A stretch of DNA of 5,143 nucleotides from Aequorivita sp. (GTDB taxonomy: Bacteria > Bacteroidota > Bacteroidia > Flavobacteriales > Flavobacteriaceae). The stretch is from NCBI GenBank assembly GCA_020435865.1, contig JAGQYZ010000283.1, positions 1-5,143 of the forward strand, read 5' to 3'. Shown one piece after another: positions 1-5,143 of this stretch. Each line of letters starts with the position of its first letter. The first letter of the stretch is position 1. Below the pieces are notes generated by a model. That model worked only from the letters and a program-made list of their open reading frames with translations, ran no database searches and had not been told where the DNA came from. A program made the position numbers and the translations under genes.

Positions 1-1
1 T

Positions 2-361
2 ATGGAAGAACAAAATTCAGACTTCGACAGCACCAAAAAACGAATGGGCGAAACCACAGATAATTTTGAACAGCAGGCAAAGCATACAGCAAATGAATTT
101 AAGGAAGGCTGGAACCAAGTTACTCATACACAGGAAAACAAAAAAATACTTGCGGGCATTTTGGCTATCGTCATTGGTTCTTTGGGAATTCACAAATTTA
201 TTCTTGGCTATACTCAAGAAGGAATTATACAAATAGTTATTTCGTTTGTAACGTGTGGTATCGGTGGAATTATTCCACTCATTGAAGGAATAATTTACCT
301 CACCAAAAGCGATGAGGAGTTCTACCAAACCTATCAAGTAGGCAAAAAAGGTTGGTTTTAA
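2..361 (+). CDS. TM2 domain-containing membrane protein
   Basis: This is a 119-residue small membrane protein of the TM2 family, whose molecular role in bacteria is not established. Residues 1-46 are hydrophilic and rich in E, Q, K and N, probably a helical or flexible cytoplasmic segment. Two hydrophobic helices follow at about 49-69 and 73-100. The signature of the family is visible around the first helix and turn: G62, H64, F66 and G69 in a GIHKFILGY stretch, then a glycine-rich CGIGGI turn. The second helix carries PLIEGIIYL, with E95 where many members have Asp. The tail (101-119) is polar and ends in GKKGWF. The ATG is the second base of the window, so neither leader nor upstream stop can be seen and the true start may lie further upstream. 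A stem-loop terminator follows nine bases after the stop, so it is probably not co-transcribed with the next gene. The family call is fairly sure; the function is unknown. Confidence 0.82.
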   Translation: MEEQNSDFDSTKKRMGETTDNFEQQAKHTANEFKEGWNQVTHTQENKKILAGILAIVIGSLGIHKFILGYTQEGIIQIVISFVTCGIGGIIPLIEGIIYLTKSDEEFYQTYQVGKKGWF

Positions 362-368
362 ATAGTAA

Positions 369-376
369 TACCTTTG
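369..376 (+). promoter_or_regulatory. Possible -7 box (TACCTTTG) for the VOC-DoxX pair
   Basis: TACCTTTG matches the Bacteroidota -7 consensus TAnnTTTG exactly. A start of transcription some six bases downstream would leave a leader of roughly 25 bases before the VOC ATG at 409. No TTG or TTTG lies at the expected 19-21 bases upstream; the nearest TTG (352-354) is only 14 bases away. The box overlaps the 5' arm of the terminator stem, so the match may come simply from that stem. This is a tentative call. Confidence 0.3.
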
Positions 377-397
377 ATTTTTCTCAAAGGATTTTTA
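371..397 (+). terminator. Rho-independent terminator after the TM2 gene
   Basis: CCTTTGA at 371-377 and TCAAAGG at 384-390 form a perfect 7-bp stem (three G:C pairs) around a six-base loop. A T-rich run (ATTTTTATCTT, 391-401) follows directly. The stem begins nine bases after the TM2 stop codon. The opposite strand has no U-run after the stem, so the element should act only on rightward transcription. The stem is short and of modest strength, but its position and tail are typical. Confidence 0.7.
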
Positions 398-408
398 TCT
401 TAAAAAAA

Positions 409-825
409 ATGAGCAAGTACGGCGCAATACCTAATTTAATTTATACCGATGCCAACGCTGCGGTTTCGTTTTTAAAAAATGCTTTTGGTTTTAAAGAACA
501 CGGTATTTATAAAGATGAAAAGGGAAATATTTTTCACGCACAACTCACGTTGGGAAAGGCTTTGATAATGGTAAACCCATTTAATCCGGAAACTGCTTTC
601 GGAAAAATGATGAATATTCCCAAAAATCTCAATGGGTACAATACACAAACGCCTTATTTCATAATAGATAATGTTGACGACCATTACAAAATAGCAAAAG
701 CGAACGGTGCCAAAATAGTAATGGATATCAAAGACGAAGATTATGGCGGCCGCGGATACAGTTGCAAAGACCCTGAAGGCAATATTTGGAGCTTCGGAAG
801 CTATAATCCCTTTGAATCAAAATAA
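409..825 (+). CDS. VOC family protein (PhnB-like, glyoxalase/bleomycin-resistance fold)
   Basis: This encodes a 138-residue cytoplasmic protein of the vicinal oxygen chelate superfamily. It shows the two beta-alpha-beta-beta-beta modules of the fold. The first module has IPNLIYTDANAAVSFLKNAF near the N-terminus and FHAQLTLG ending the module. The second has TPYFIIDNVDDHYKIAKANG and closes with the typical RGYSCKDPEGNIWSFGSY. The closest type is the PhnB/YcgI-like group, whose members often lack a known substrate; I cannot assign glyoxalase, antibiotic-binding or dioxygenase activity. The reading frame is open back to a TTG at 352, but I chose the ATG at 409. The conserved domain starts right after it, an A-rich leader precedes it, and the longer form would overlap the TM2 gene and translate through the terminator stem. 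The DoxX gene begins five bases after the stop, so the two are probably co-transcribed. Family call is confident, substrate unknown. Confidence 0.88.
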   Translation: MSKYGAIPNLIYTDANAAVSFLKNAFGFKEHGIYKDEKGNIFHAQLTLGKALIMVNPFNPETAFGKMMNIPKNLNGYNTQTPYFIIDNVDDHYKIAKANGAKIVMDIKDEDYGGRGYSCKDPEGNIWSFGSYNPFESK

Positions 826-830
826 AAAAT

Positions 831-1214
831 ATGATTTTTGAAACTGCATTTCTCGTTGGATTTGCCCTTTTATTACTTCGAATAATTATTGCAATAGTCT
901 TTTTTTCAAGTGGAAAAAGCCATGTGCAGAAACCAAAAGAACGTGGCGAAAGTATCGGCATGTCCCCCACGGCAACTATAATTTTAGGAATTGCAGAAAT
1001 AGTTGGCGCTATTTCCATTGCATTTGGAATTTTCACGCAGATTGGCGCATTGCTTATTATGGGCGCGATGCTCGGCGCGATTTACAAAAAAATCTTTGTC
1101 TGGAAAACGGGTTTTTATGAAGAAAAAGGCTTCGGATGGCATTATGACCTGCTTTTGTTTCTCGGTACATTTGTAATTTTTGCCACGCACGGTGGAAGTT
1201 TAATTCTGTTTTAA
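831..1214 (+). CDS. DoxX family membrane protein
   Basis: This 127-residue protein has four predicted membrane helices at about 5-26, 47-67, 68-87 and 105-124, the normal layout and length for the DoxX/DoxX-like family. Helix 1 carries the family pattern of an Arg within the helix followed by a SGKSH motif (R17 and residues 27-31). Helix 2 has the GIAEIVGAISIAFGI glycine-rich pattern. Family members are membrane proteins linked to redox and thiol homeostasis in some bacteria, but most, including this one, have no assigned reaction. The start ATG is preceded by an A-rich leader only five bases after the VOC stop, which indicates a two-gene operon and translational coupling. Its TAA stop overlaps the stop of the opposing DUF5995 gene through the shared TTAA at 1211-1214. 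Confidence is good for the family and low for any specific function. Confidence 0.85.
   Translation: MIFETAFLVGFALLLLRIIIAIVFFSSGKSHVQKPKERGESIGMSPTATIILGIAEIVGAISIAFGIFTQIGALLIMGAMLGAIYKKIFVWKTGFYEEKGFGWHYDLLLFLGTFVIFATHGGSLILF
1211..1214. other. Shared TTAA: overlapping convergent stop codons
   Basis: The DoxX stop (TAA, 1212-1214, plus strand) and the DUF5995 stop (TAA, 1211-1213 read on the minus strand) are both contained in the four-base palindrome TTAA. The two genes therefore converge with a four-base overlap and no intergenic DNA. Confidence 0.95.
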
Positions 1215-1963
1215 TCTTTTTTAAGCACCGTCACAATTTGCGGCACATCTTTCTTTTCAAAGAAATAGATGGTTTTTACCAAATATTTCAGCAGCCAACT
1301 TTTTTGCGTAATTAATTTCTCTGCAAGCGTTGCGATAATGGTATCTCGACTGTTTAATTCGTTTATTTTATTTGGAGAAATATGATATTGGTTTGCGAAA
1401 AGCCAAGCGCCATCTCTCGCAACGTTGATGCTGAAGCTAACCAATTTATCTTCGCGGCCTTTTCCAAACCTATCAAGTAAACCAAATAATGGCGAAACCG
1501 AAATTATCTTGGCTTCTACATTCGCGATCATCGAACCCAAGATTTCATTGATCTTGTTGAAATCGTTTTCAAAATCCAACAACTCGCCATCGTCTCCAAC
1601 GGTTTCTGCAACGGCAATTCCCAAATCTAAATTTATATGCGCATTGATGCCCAAAAGCAGATGTTGCATAATAAGTAACTTACCTGTTTTTGCGGCTTCA
1701 AAGGCATTTTTCCAACTTTTTGTAAATGGTTTCTTTAAAGCGAAACTTGCATAAGCGTCAATATATCTATTGGCGAAAAGTACATCCAACTTTTCCATTC
1801 GTTGGTTGTTTTCAAATTCATTATTGAGAATTCCCTCTTGTATGCGAACGGTAACTTTTCTGTAAAGAATGGGGAAATACGCCATGCACGACTTGTTTGT
1901 ACATTCTGTTTCAATAATTACATCGAGCGCGGAAATTACTTCGTCAATAGTTTTGGCAGGCAT
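1211..1963 (-). CDS. DUF5995 family protein, function unknown
   Basis: This is a 250-residue, apparently soluble and mainly alpha-helical protein with no signal peptide or convincing membrane helix. I recognise it as a DUF5995-type protein from FANRYIDAY (63-71), the HLLLGINAHINLDLG block (101-115), a NDFNKIN segment (133-139) and an ARDGAW segment (182-187). The H101, H109, D113 and D134 cluster could form a metal or active site, but that is inference only. N-terminal cysteines C21 and C26 are present; whether they matter is unclear. The gene lies 41 bases after the acyltransferase gene in the same direction and is probably the last member of the operon. The leader ends in ATTTAAAT directly before the ATG, with no Shine-Dalgarno sequence and no strong promoter of its own. 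Its stop overlaps that of DoxX on the other strand. The family name is from memory of the motifs; no biochemical role is known to me. Confidence 0.75.
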   Translation of the reverse strand: MPAKTIDEVISALDVIIETECTNKSCMAYFPILYRKVTVRIQEGILNNEFENNQRMEKLDVLFANRYIDAYASFALKKPFTKSWKNAFEAAKTGKLLIMQHLLLGINAHINLDLGIAVAETVGDDGELLDFENDFNKINEILGSMIANVEAKIISVSPLFGLLDRFGKGREDKLVSFSINVARDGAWLFANQYHISPNKINELNSRDTIIATLAEKLITQKSWLLKYLVKTIYFFEKKDVPQIVTVLKKD

Positions 1964-2004
1964 ATTTAAATGGTTGGCAATTATAAAGTTATACTTTTTT
2001 AAAA

Positions 2005-3819
2005 CTATTTATCGCCGTTCTGCGAGTCGGAATATTTTTTCTCCAGCTCTGCCTGAAATTCCTCCATCACTGGTTTTACAGTGCTTTCGGGCAAATCTGC
2101 AATACGAATGTACATCAAACCATCCACCGCATTATTGAAAAGAGGATCCACATTGAAGGCCACAACCTTTGCATTTTGTTTTATGTATTTCTTAATTAGC
2201 ACAGGCAGGCGCAGACTTCCCGGCTCTACTTCATCAATTATTTTATCGAATTTGTTAAGGTCTGCCTCACTTTCGTCGAAGATGAAATCCTTGTCGGCAT
2301 CCTTCAATTTTACCTTAAACTCTTTCTTCGGATTGATGTATTGAGCCACATAGGGATCATAATAGTTCGATTTCATGAACTCGATCATTAAACTTTTTGA
2401 GAATTCTGAAAACTTATTGCTGATGCTCACGCCGCCAATCAAATAGCGGTGTTCGGGATAACGAAGCGTTGTGTGTACAATTCCCTTCCAAAGTAAAAAT
2501 AAAGGCATTGGGCGCTGTTGGTATTCCTTAATGATGAATGCGCGTCCCATTTCAATGGATTTGCTCATCATTTCATACAATTCGGGCTCAAAACGGAAAA
2601 GATCCTGCAAATAAAAACCATCTATCCCAAATCGCGGGAAAATTTCTGAACCAAGGCCCATTCTATAAGCTCCGGCCATTTTTCGTGCATCGTTGTCCCA
2701 TAGAAACATGTGGTGATAATAACTATCAAACTTGTCGAGATCTGTGCTGTTGTTGGTGCCTTCGCCCACTTCGCGGAATGTAATTTCACGAAGTCTTCCT
2801 ATTTCCTGTAAAATGTAGGGAATGGTGTTTGCTTGCGCCAAAAACACTTCATAATTTTTGCTTACAAGCAGCCGTTTATCATTTTCGCGAAGTTTCTCAA
2901 TCTCTGCTTCCATAGCTTTTAGCGGAATGGGTCCAGCAATTTTCTTAGGTGGTTTTGGAAATTTCAGTGTTTTAGGAATGTTATCTAACAATTTTTTCTT
3001 CTGAAATGCATTGGAAAGCATATATGTTTTCTTACGAAGAAACTCAGTAAACACAGGCAATGACTCATGTTCTTTTTGGTCTTCAACAGAAATTGCGTTG
3101 CCAATCCGTACTTTTATCAAACGCTCTTTTTGTGTAAGCAATTCTGAAGGTAATTTGGCTGTACGCAGTGTGTCGCTCATCTTCGCCAAACGGTAAAAAA
3201 GTTTGCTATTTTTTGCGTGAAAATATATTGGAACTATAGGTACTTCAGCTTTCTTCACCAATTTCATTGCAGCTTCTTCCCACGGTTTGTCAACCAATAA
3301 TTTGTCGTCCCTATACGTTGAAACTTCACCTGCGGGGAAAATTCCTAACGGGTGGCCTTCCTGTAAATGTTTTAGCGCAGATTTAAAACCGGTGATGCTA
3401 GATTTCACATCTTTCCTATCCTCAAAAGGATTTACGGGCATTACGTAAGGTTTGAGTGGTTCTATTCTGTGTAAAAGGAAATTGGCTACTATCTTGAAAT
3501 CTGAACGGTGTTCCAACAATAACTTCAGAAGAAGTATGCCGTCAATTCCACCCAATGGATGGTTTGAAATTGTTATAAAAGCACCTGTTTTTGGGATTCT
3601 TCTAAGATCTTCTTCGGGAATTTCAAACTTTATTTCAAACTCTTCAATCAGCGCATTTATAAATTCCAGATCGTGTAGATGCTTGTTTTTATCGTAAATT
3701 TTATTGAGAGTAGTAATGTTCAGAACTTTCATCAAGGACCAACCCATAAAAGTGCCAATAAAGCCGAATTTATCAACGTTTATTGCTTTTGCAACTTCCT
3801 TTGCATTAACTAATCCCAT
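2005..3819 (-). CDS. olsF: Bifunctional acyltransferase, PlsC-like plus OlsB/GNAT-like (OlsF type, aminolipid synthesis)
   Basis: This is a 604-residue fusion of two acyltransferases. Residues about 70-265 form a lysophospholipid-acyltransferase (PlsC-like) domain with SNHPLGGIDG (85-94; H87, D93), NPFEDRKD (130-137), the FPAGE block (161-165) and VPIVPIYF (193-200). A basic, proline-rich linker (about 275-300) follows. Residues about 320-590 resemble OlsB and related GNAT N-acyltransferases: EIGRLREITFREVGEG (339-354), FLWDNDARKMAGAYRMG (372-388), and a C-terminal section from GSLRLPVLIKKYIKQNAK to FNNAVDGLMYIRI. In OlsF proteins the GNAT half joins a 3-hydroxy fatty acid to the amino group of ornithine and the PlsC half adds the second acyl chain, giving ornithine lipid at the inner membrane. 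In Bacteroidota the amino acid could instead be glycine. There is no true membrane helix; the hydrophobic N-terminal stretch (about 18-34) may aid membrane association. The gene follows aspartate kinase by 50 bases and may have its own promoter. The domain calls are firm; the substrate is inferred. Confidence 0.85.
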   Translation of the reverse strand: MGLVNAKEVAKAINVDKFGFIGTFMGWSLMKVLNITTLNKIYDKNKHLHDLEFINALIEEFEIKFEIPEEDLRRIPKTGAFITISNHPLGGIDGILLLKLLLEHRSDFKIVANFLLHRIEPLKPYVMPVNPFEDRKDVKSSITGFKSALKHLQEGHPLGIFPAGEVSTYRDDKLLVDKPWEEAAMKLVKKAEVPIVPIYFHAKNSKLFYRLAKMSDTLRTAKLPSELLTQKERLIKVRIGNAISVEDQKEHESLPVFTEFLRKKTYMLSNAFQKKKLLDNIPKTLKFPKPPKKIAGPIPLKAMEAEIEKLRENDKRLLVSKNYEVFLAQANTIPYILQEIGRLREITFREVGEGTNNSTDLDKFDSYYHHMFLWDNDARKMAGAYRMGLGSEIFPRFGIDGFYLQDLFRFEPELYEMMSKSIEMGRAFIIKEYQQRPMPLFLLWKGIVHTTLRYPEHRYLIGGVSISNKFSEFSKSLMIEFMKSNYYDPYVAQYINPKKEFKVKLKDADKDFIFDESEADLNKFDKIIDEVEPGSLRLPVLIKKYIKQNAKVVAFNVDPLFNNAVDGLMYIRIADLPESTVKPVMEEFQAELEKKYSDSQNGDK

Positions 3820-3845
3820 GAAACATTTTGGTTGTTTGTATTAAA

Positions 3846-3853
3846 CAAAGATA
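3846..3853 (-). promoter_or_regulatory. Probable -7 box (TATCTTTG) upstream of the acyltransferase gene
   Basis: On the minus strand TATCTTTG matches the Bacteroidota -7 consensus TAnnTTTG exactly. It ends 26 bases before the acyltransferase ATG, giving an expected leader of about 20 bases. No TTG or TTTG is found at the usual 19-21 bases upstream, so only half of the promoter is recognisable. It would allow expression of the acyltransferase and DUF5995 genes independently of aspartate kinase. Confidence 0.45.
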
Positions 3854-3869
3854 GCGAAACCTATCGATA

Positions 3870-5126
3870 CTATTCCTTAATAACCAACTGTACCGTTTCC
3901 TTGCTTTCCTGTTTTAAAAGTACGTTTTTATTTTCCGCAAGTGCCTTTATTTCAGTAGGGTTAAAATGGCGGATTGTGTATAACGTTACATTTTCGTTCC
4001 ATTTTACGCTAAATTTTTCACGAAGCTTTGCCAACAATGCTTCCAAATTATTGAATTTGTCGTTCACACATACCGAAAAACTGATGGCGGAATTCTGAAT
4101 CATTTCAACTTTCATTTTGTGTTTATGAAGCCATTTAAAAACATCGCCAATGTTGTCTTCCATCATAAATGAAAAATCTAATGATGAGAGTGAAATAAGC
4201 ACCAAATCCTTTTTCAGAATAAAACACGAAGTTTGTGGATCAAGCGTTACGCCTTTGCCGACACAGGTTCCTGGCGCTGTAGGATTTAAAAATGATTTCA
4301 CGAAAAGTGGAATTTCCTTTCGTTGCAATGGCTGAAGCGTTTTGGGGTGAATTACCGAAGCGCCATAAAAGGCAAGTTCTATTGCTTCGCGATAGCTTAT
4401 GTGGTTTAGCAATCTAGTTTGTGTAAAATAGCGCGGATCTGCATTCAGCACACCGGGAACGTCTTTCCATATGGTAACACTTTCGGCATTCAAACAATAG
4501 GCAAAAATAGCTGCAGTATAGTCACTTCCCTCACGGCCAAGGGTGGTTGTAAAATTGTTGGTGTGTTCCGAACCTAAAAATCCTTGGGTCAAAGTGATTC
4601 CTTTTTGATTTATCCTTTTTAAAATGTGCTCTTGCGTTTTTTCCCAATCAACATTAGCATCGCGATAGCGGGCATCTGTTTTAATACATTGGCGAACGTC
4701 TAACCAAGTATTGTTGATTCCAATTTCAGTAAAATATGTTGAAACTATTTTAGAAGAAATTAGTTCTCCAAAGGACACTACTTGGTCATAAACAAAAGCA
4801 TGGTTTTTAGATTTATTGGTTTCCAAAAAGCGTTTGAGCTCTTTAAAAGTCTTGTCTAATTCAATAAAAGCAGCATGCGAAGTAGATGAAAATAGACCTG
4901 TAAGGATTTCGTAATGAAAATCGTAAACGGTGCGCAAAGCGTTTTTAACGTCAACTGATTCTGAAAAGTAATTATTTACTACTTCTTCCAAAGCATTGGT
5001 AATCTTCCCCATAGCAGAAACTACAATAACCAAATCGTTTACATCGGTTTGTTTTATTACAGAAACAACGTTTTTTACACTTTCAGCATCTTTTGTGGAA
5101 GCACCACCAAATTTGAAGATTTTCAT
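3870..5126 (-). CDS. Aspartate kinase, monofunctional
   Basis: This enzyme phosphorylates L-aspartate with ATP, the first step towards lysine, diaminopimelate, threonine and methionine, in the cytoplasm. The 418 residues fit a monofunctional aspartokinase and there is no homoserine dehydrogenase domain. The kinase domain (about 1-290) shows KFGGAS (5-10, catalytic K5), SFGELIS (118-124, E121), TLGREGSDYTAA (195-206, R198 and D202), the WKDVPGVLNADPR nucleotide-site block (220-232) and YGASVIHPKTLQPL (254-267). Two ACT-type segments follow, about 305-368 and 375-418, the usual place of feedback control by end-product amino acids; which amino acid cannot be read from the sequence. The ATG immediately precedes KIFKFGG, the expected N-terminus. 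Only 17 bases of leader are in the window and no promoter is visible there. It is the first gene of the three-gene minus-strand run as far as can be seen. The lysC/thrA-type symbol is left open because the isozyme type is uncertain. Confidence 0.95.
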   Translation of the reverse strand: MKIFKFGGASTKDAESVKNVVSVIKQTDVNDLVIVVSAMGKITNALEEVVNNYFSESVDVKNALRTVYDFHYEILTGLFSSTSHAAFIELDKTFKELKRFLETNKSKNHAFVYDQVVSFGELISSKIVSTYFTEIGINNTWLDVRQCIKTDARYRDANVDWEKTQEHILKRINQKGITLTQGFLGSEHTNNFTTTLGREGSDYTAAIFAYCLNAESVTIWKDVPGVLNADPRYFTQTRLLNHISYREAIELAFYGASVIHPKTLQPLQRKEIPLFVKSFLNPTAPGTCVGKGVTLDPQTSCFILKKDLVLISLSSLDFSFMMEDNIGDVFKWLHKHKMKVEMIQNSAISFSVCVNDKFNNLEALLAKLREKFSVKWNENVTLYTIRHFNPTEIKALAENKNVLLKQESKETVQLVIKE

Positions 5127-5143
5127 CTGTATAAAATATTTGA

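Noticed and set aside
352..408. TTG-initiated N-terminal extension of the VOC protein by 19 residues
   Set aside because: It would overlap the TM2 gene end and run through the terminator stem; the conserved domain starts just after the ATG at 409.
1183..1195. CCAC/GTGG hairpin near the end of the DoxX gene
   Set aside because: Only four pairs, inside coding sequence and without a directly following T-run.
1425..1754. Plus-strand open frame antisense to the DUF5995 gene
   Set aside because: Low-complexity serine/leucine-rich translation with no recognisable domain; a shadow of the real gene on the other strand. The same holds for the other antisense frames across the window.
1985..1997. Small hairpin AAAGT-TAT-ACTTT between the acyltransferase and DUF5995 genes, next to a T-run
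   Set aside because: The stem is five A/T-dominated pairs and the T-run is on the plus strand, antisense to both genes, so it is not a credible terminator for them.
3806..3826. Six-codon upstream ORF (MFHGIS) overlapping the acyltransferase start on the minus strand
   Set aside because: It is very short, out of frame and without a ribosome-binding signal; most likely chance.
3850..3865. Inverted repeat GATAG/CTATC between aspartate kinase and the acyltransferase
   Set aside because: A five-base stem with no U-run; too weak for a terminator and expected by chance.

Overview
The window looks like ordinary chromosome from a member of the Bacteroidota, most likely Flavobacteriaceae. The grounds are AT-rich DNA, A-rich leaders without clear Shine-Dalgarno sequences, TAnnTTTG-type -7 boxes, and a fused PlsC-GNAT acyltransferase of the OlsF type, a fusion described in Flavobacterium. 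I cannot name the genus. I see no insertion sequence, phage gene, CRISPR array, tRNA or rRNA.

Left part, plus strand (2-1214): a small TM2-domain membrane protein whose 5' end lies at the window edge, then a compact stem-loop terminator, then a tightly packed pair of genes. The pair is a PhnB-like VOC (glyoxalase/bleomycin-resistance fold) protein and a four-helix DoxX-family membrane protein, five bases apart and so probably one transcript.

Right part, minus strand (5126 down to 1211): three genes in a row with gaps of 50 and 41 bases. In order of transcription they are a monofunctional aspartate kinase, a 604-residue bifunctional acyltransferase (PlsC-like N-half, OlsB/GNAT-like C-half, probable ornithine- or glycine-lipid synthase) and a DUF5995-family protein of unknown function. 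A perfect TAnnTTTG match just before the acyltransferase gene suggests it can also be transcribed on its own.

The two blocks converge at 1211-1214, where the DoxX and DUF5995 stop codons share the palindrome TTAA, leaving no intergenic space and no obvious terminator. Six genes fill nearly the whole window and no gap exceeds 50 bases. I found no clearly undescribed system. The best leads are the DUF5995 gene next to an aminolipid synthase, the H-x5-D spacing in the acyltransferase, and the terminator/promoter overlap at 369-390.
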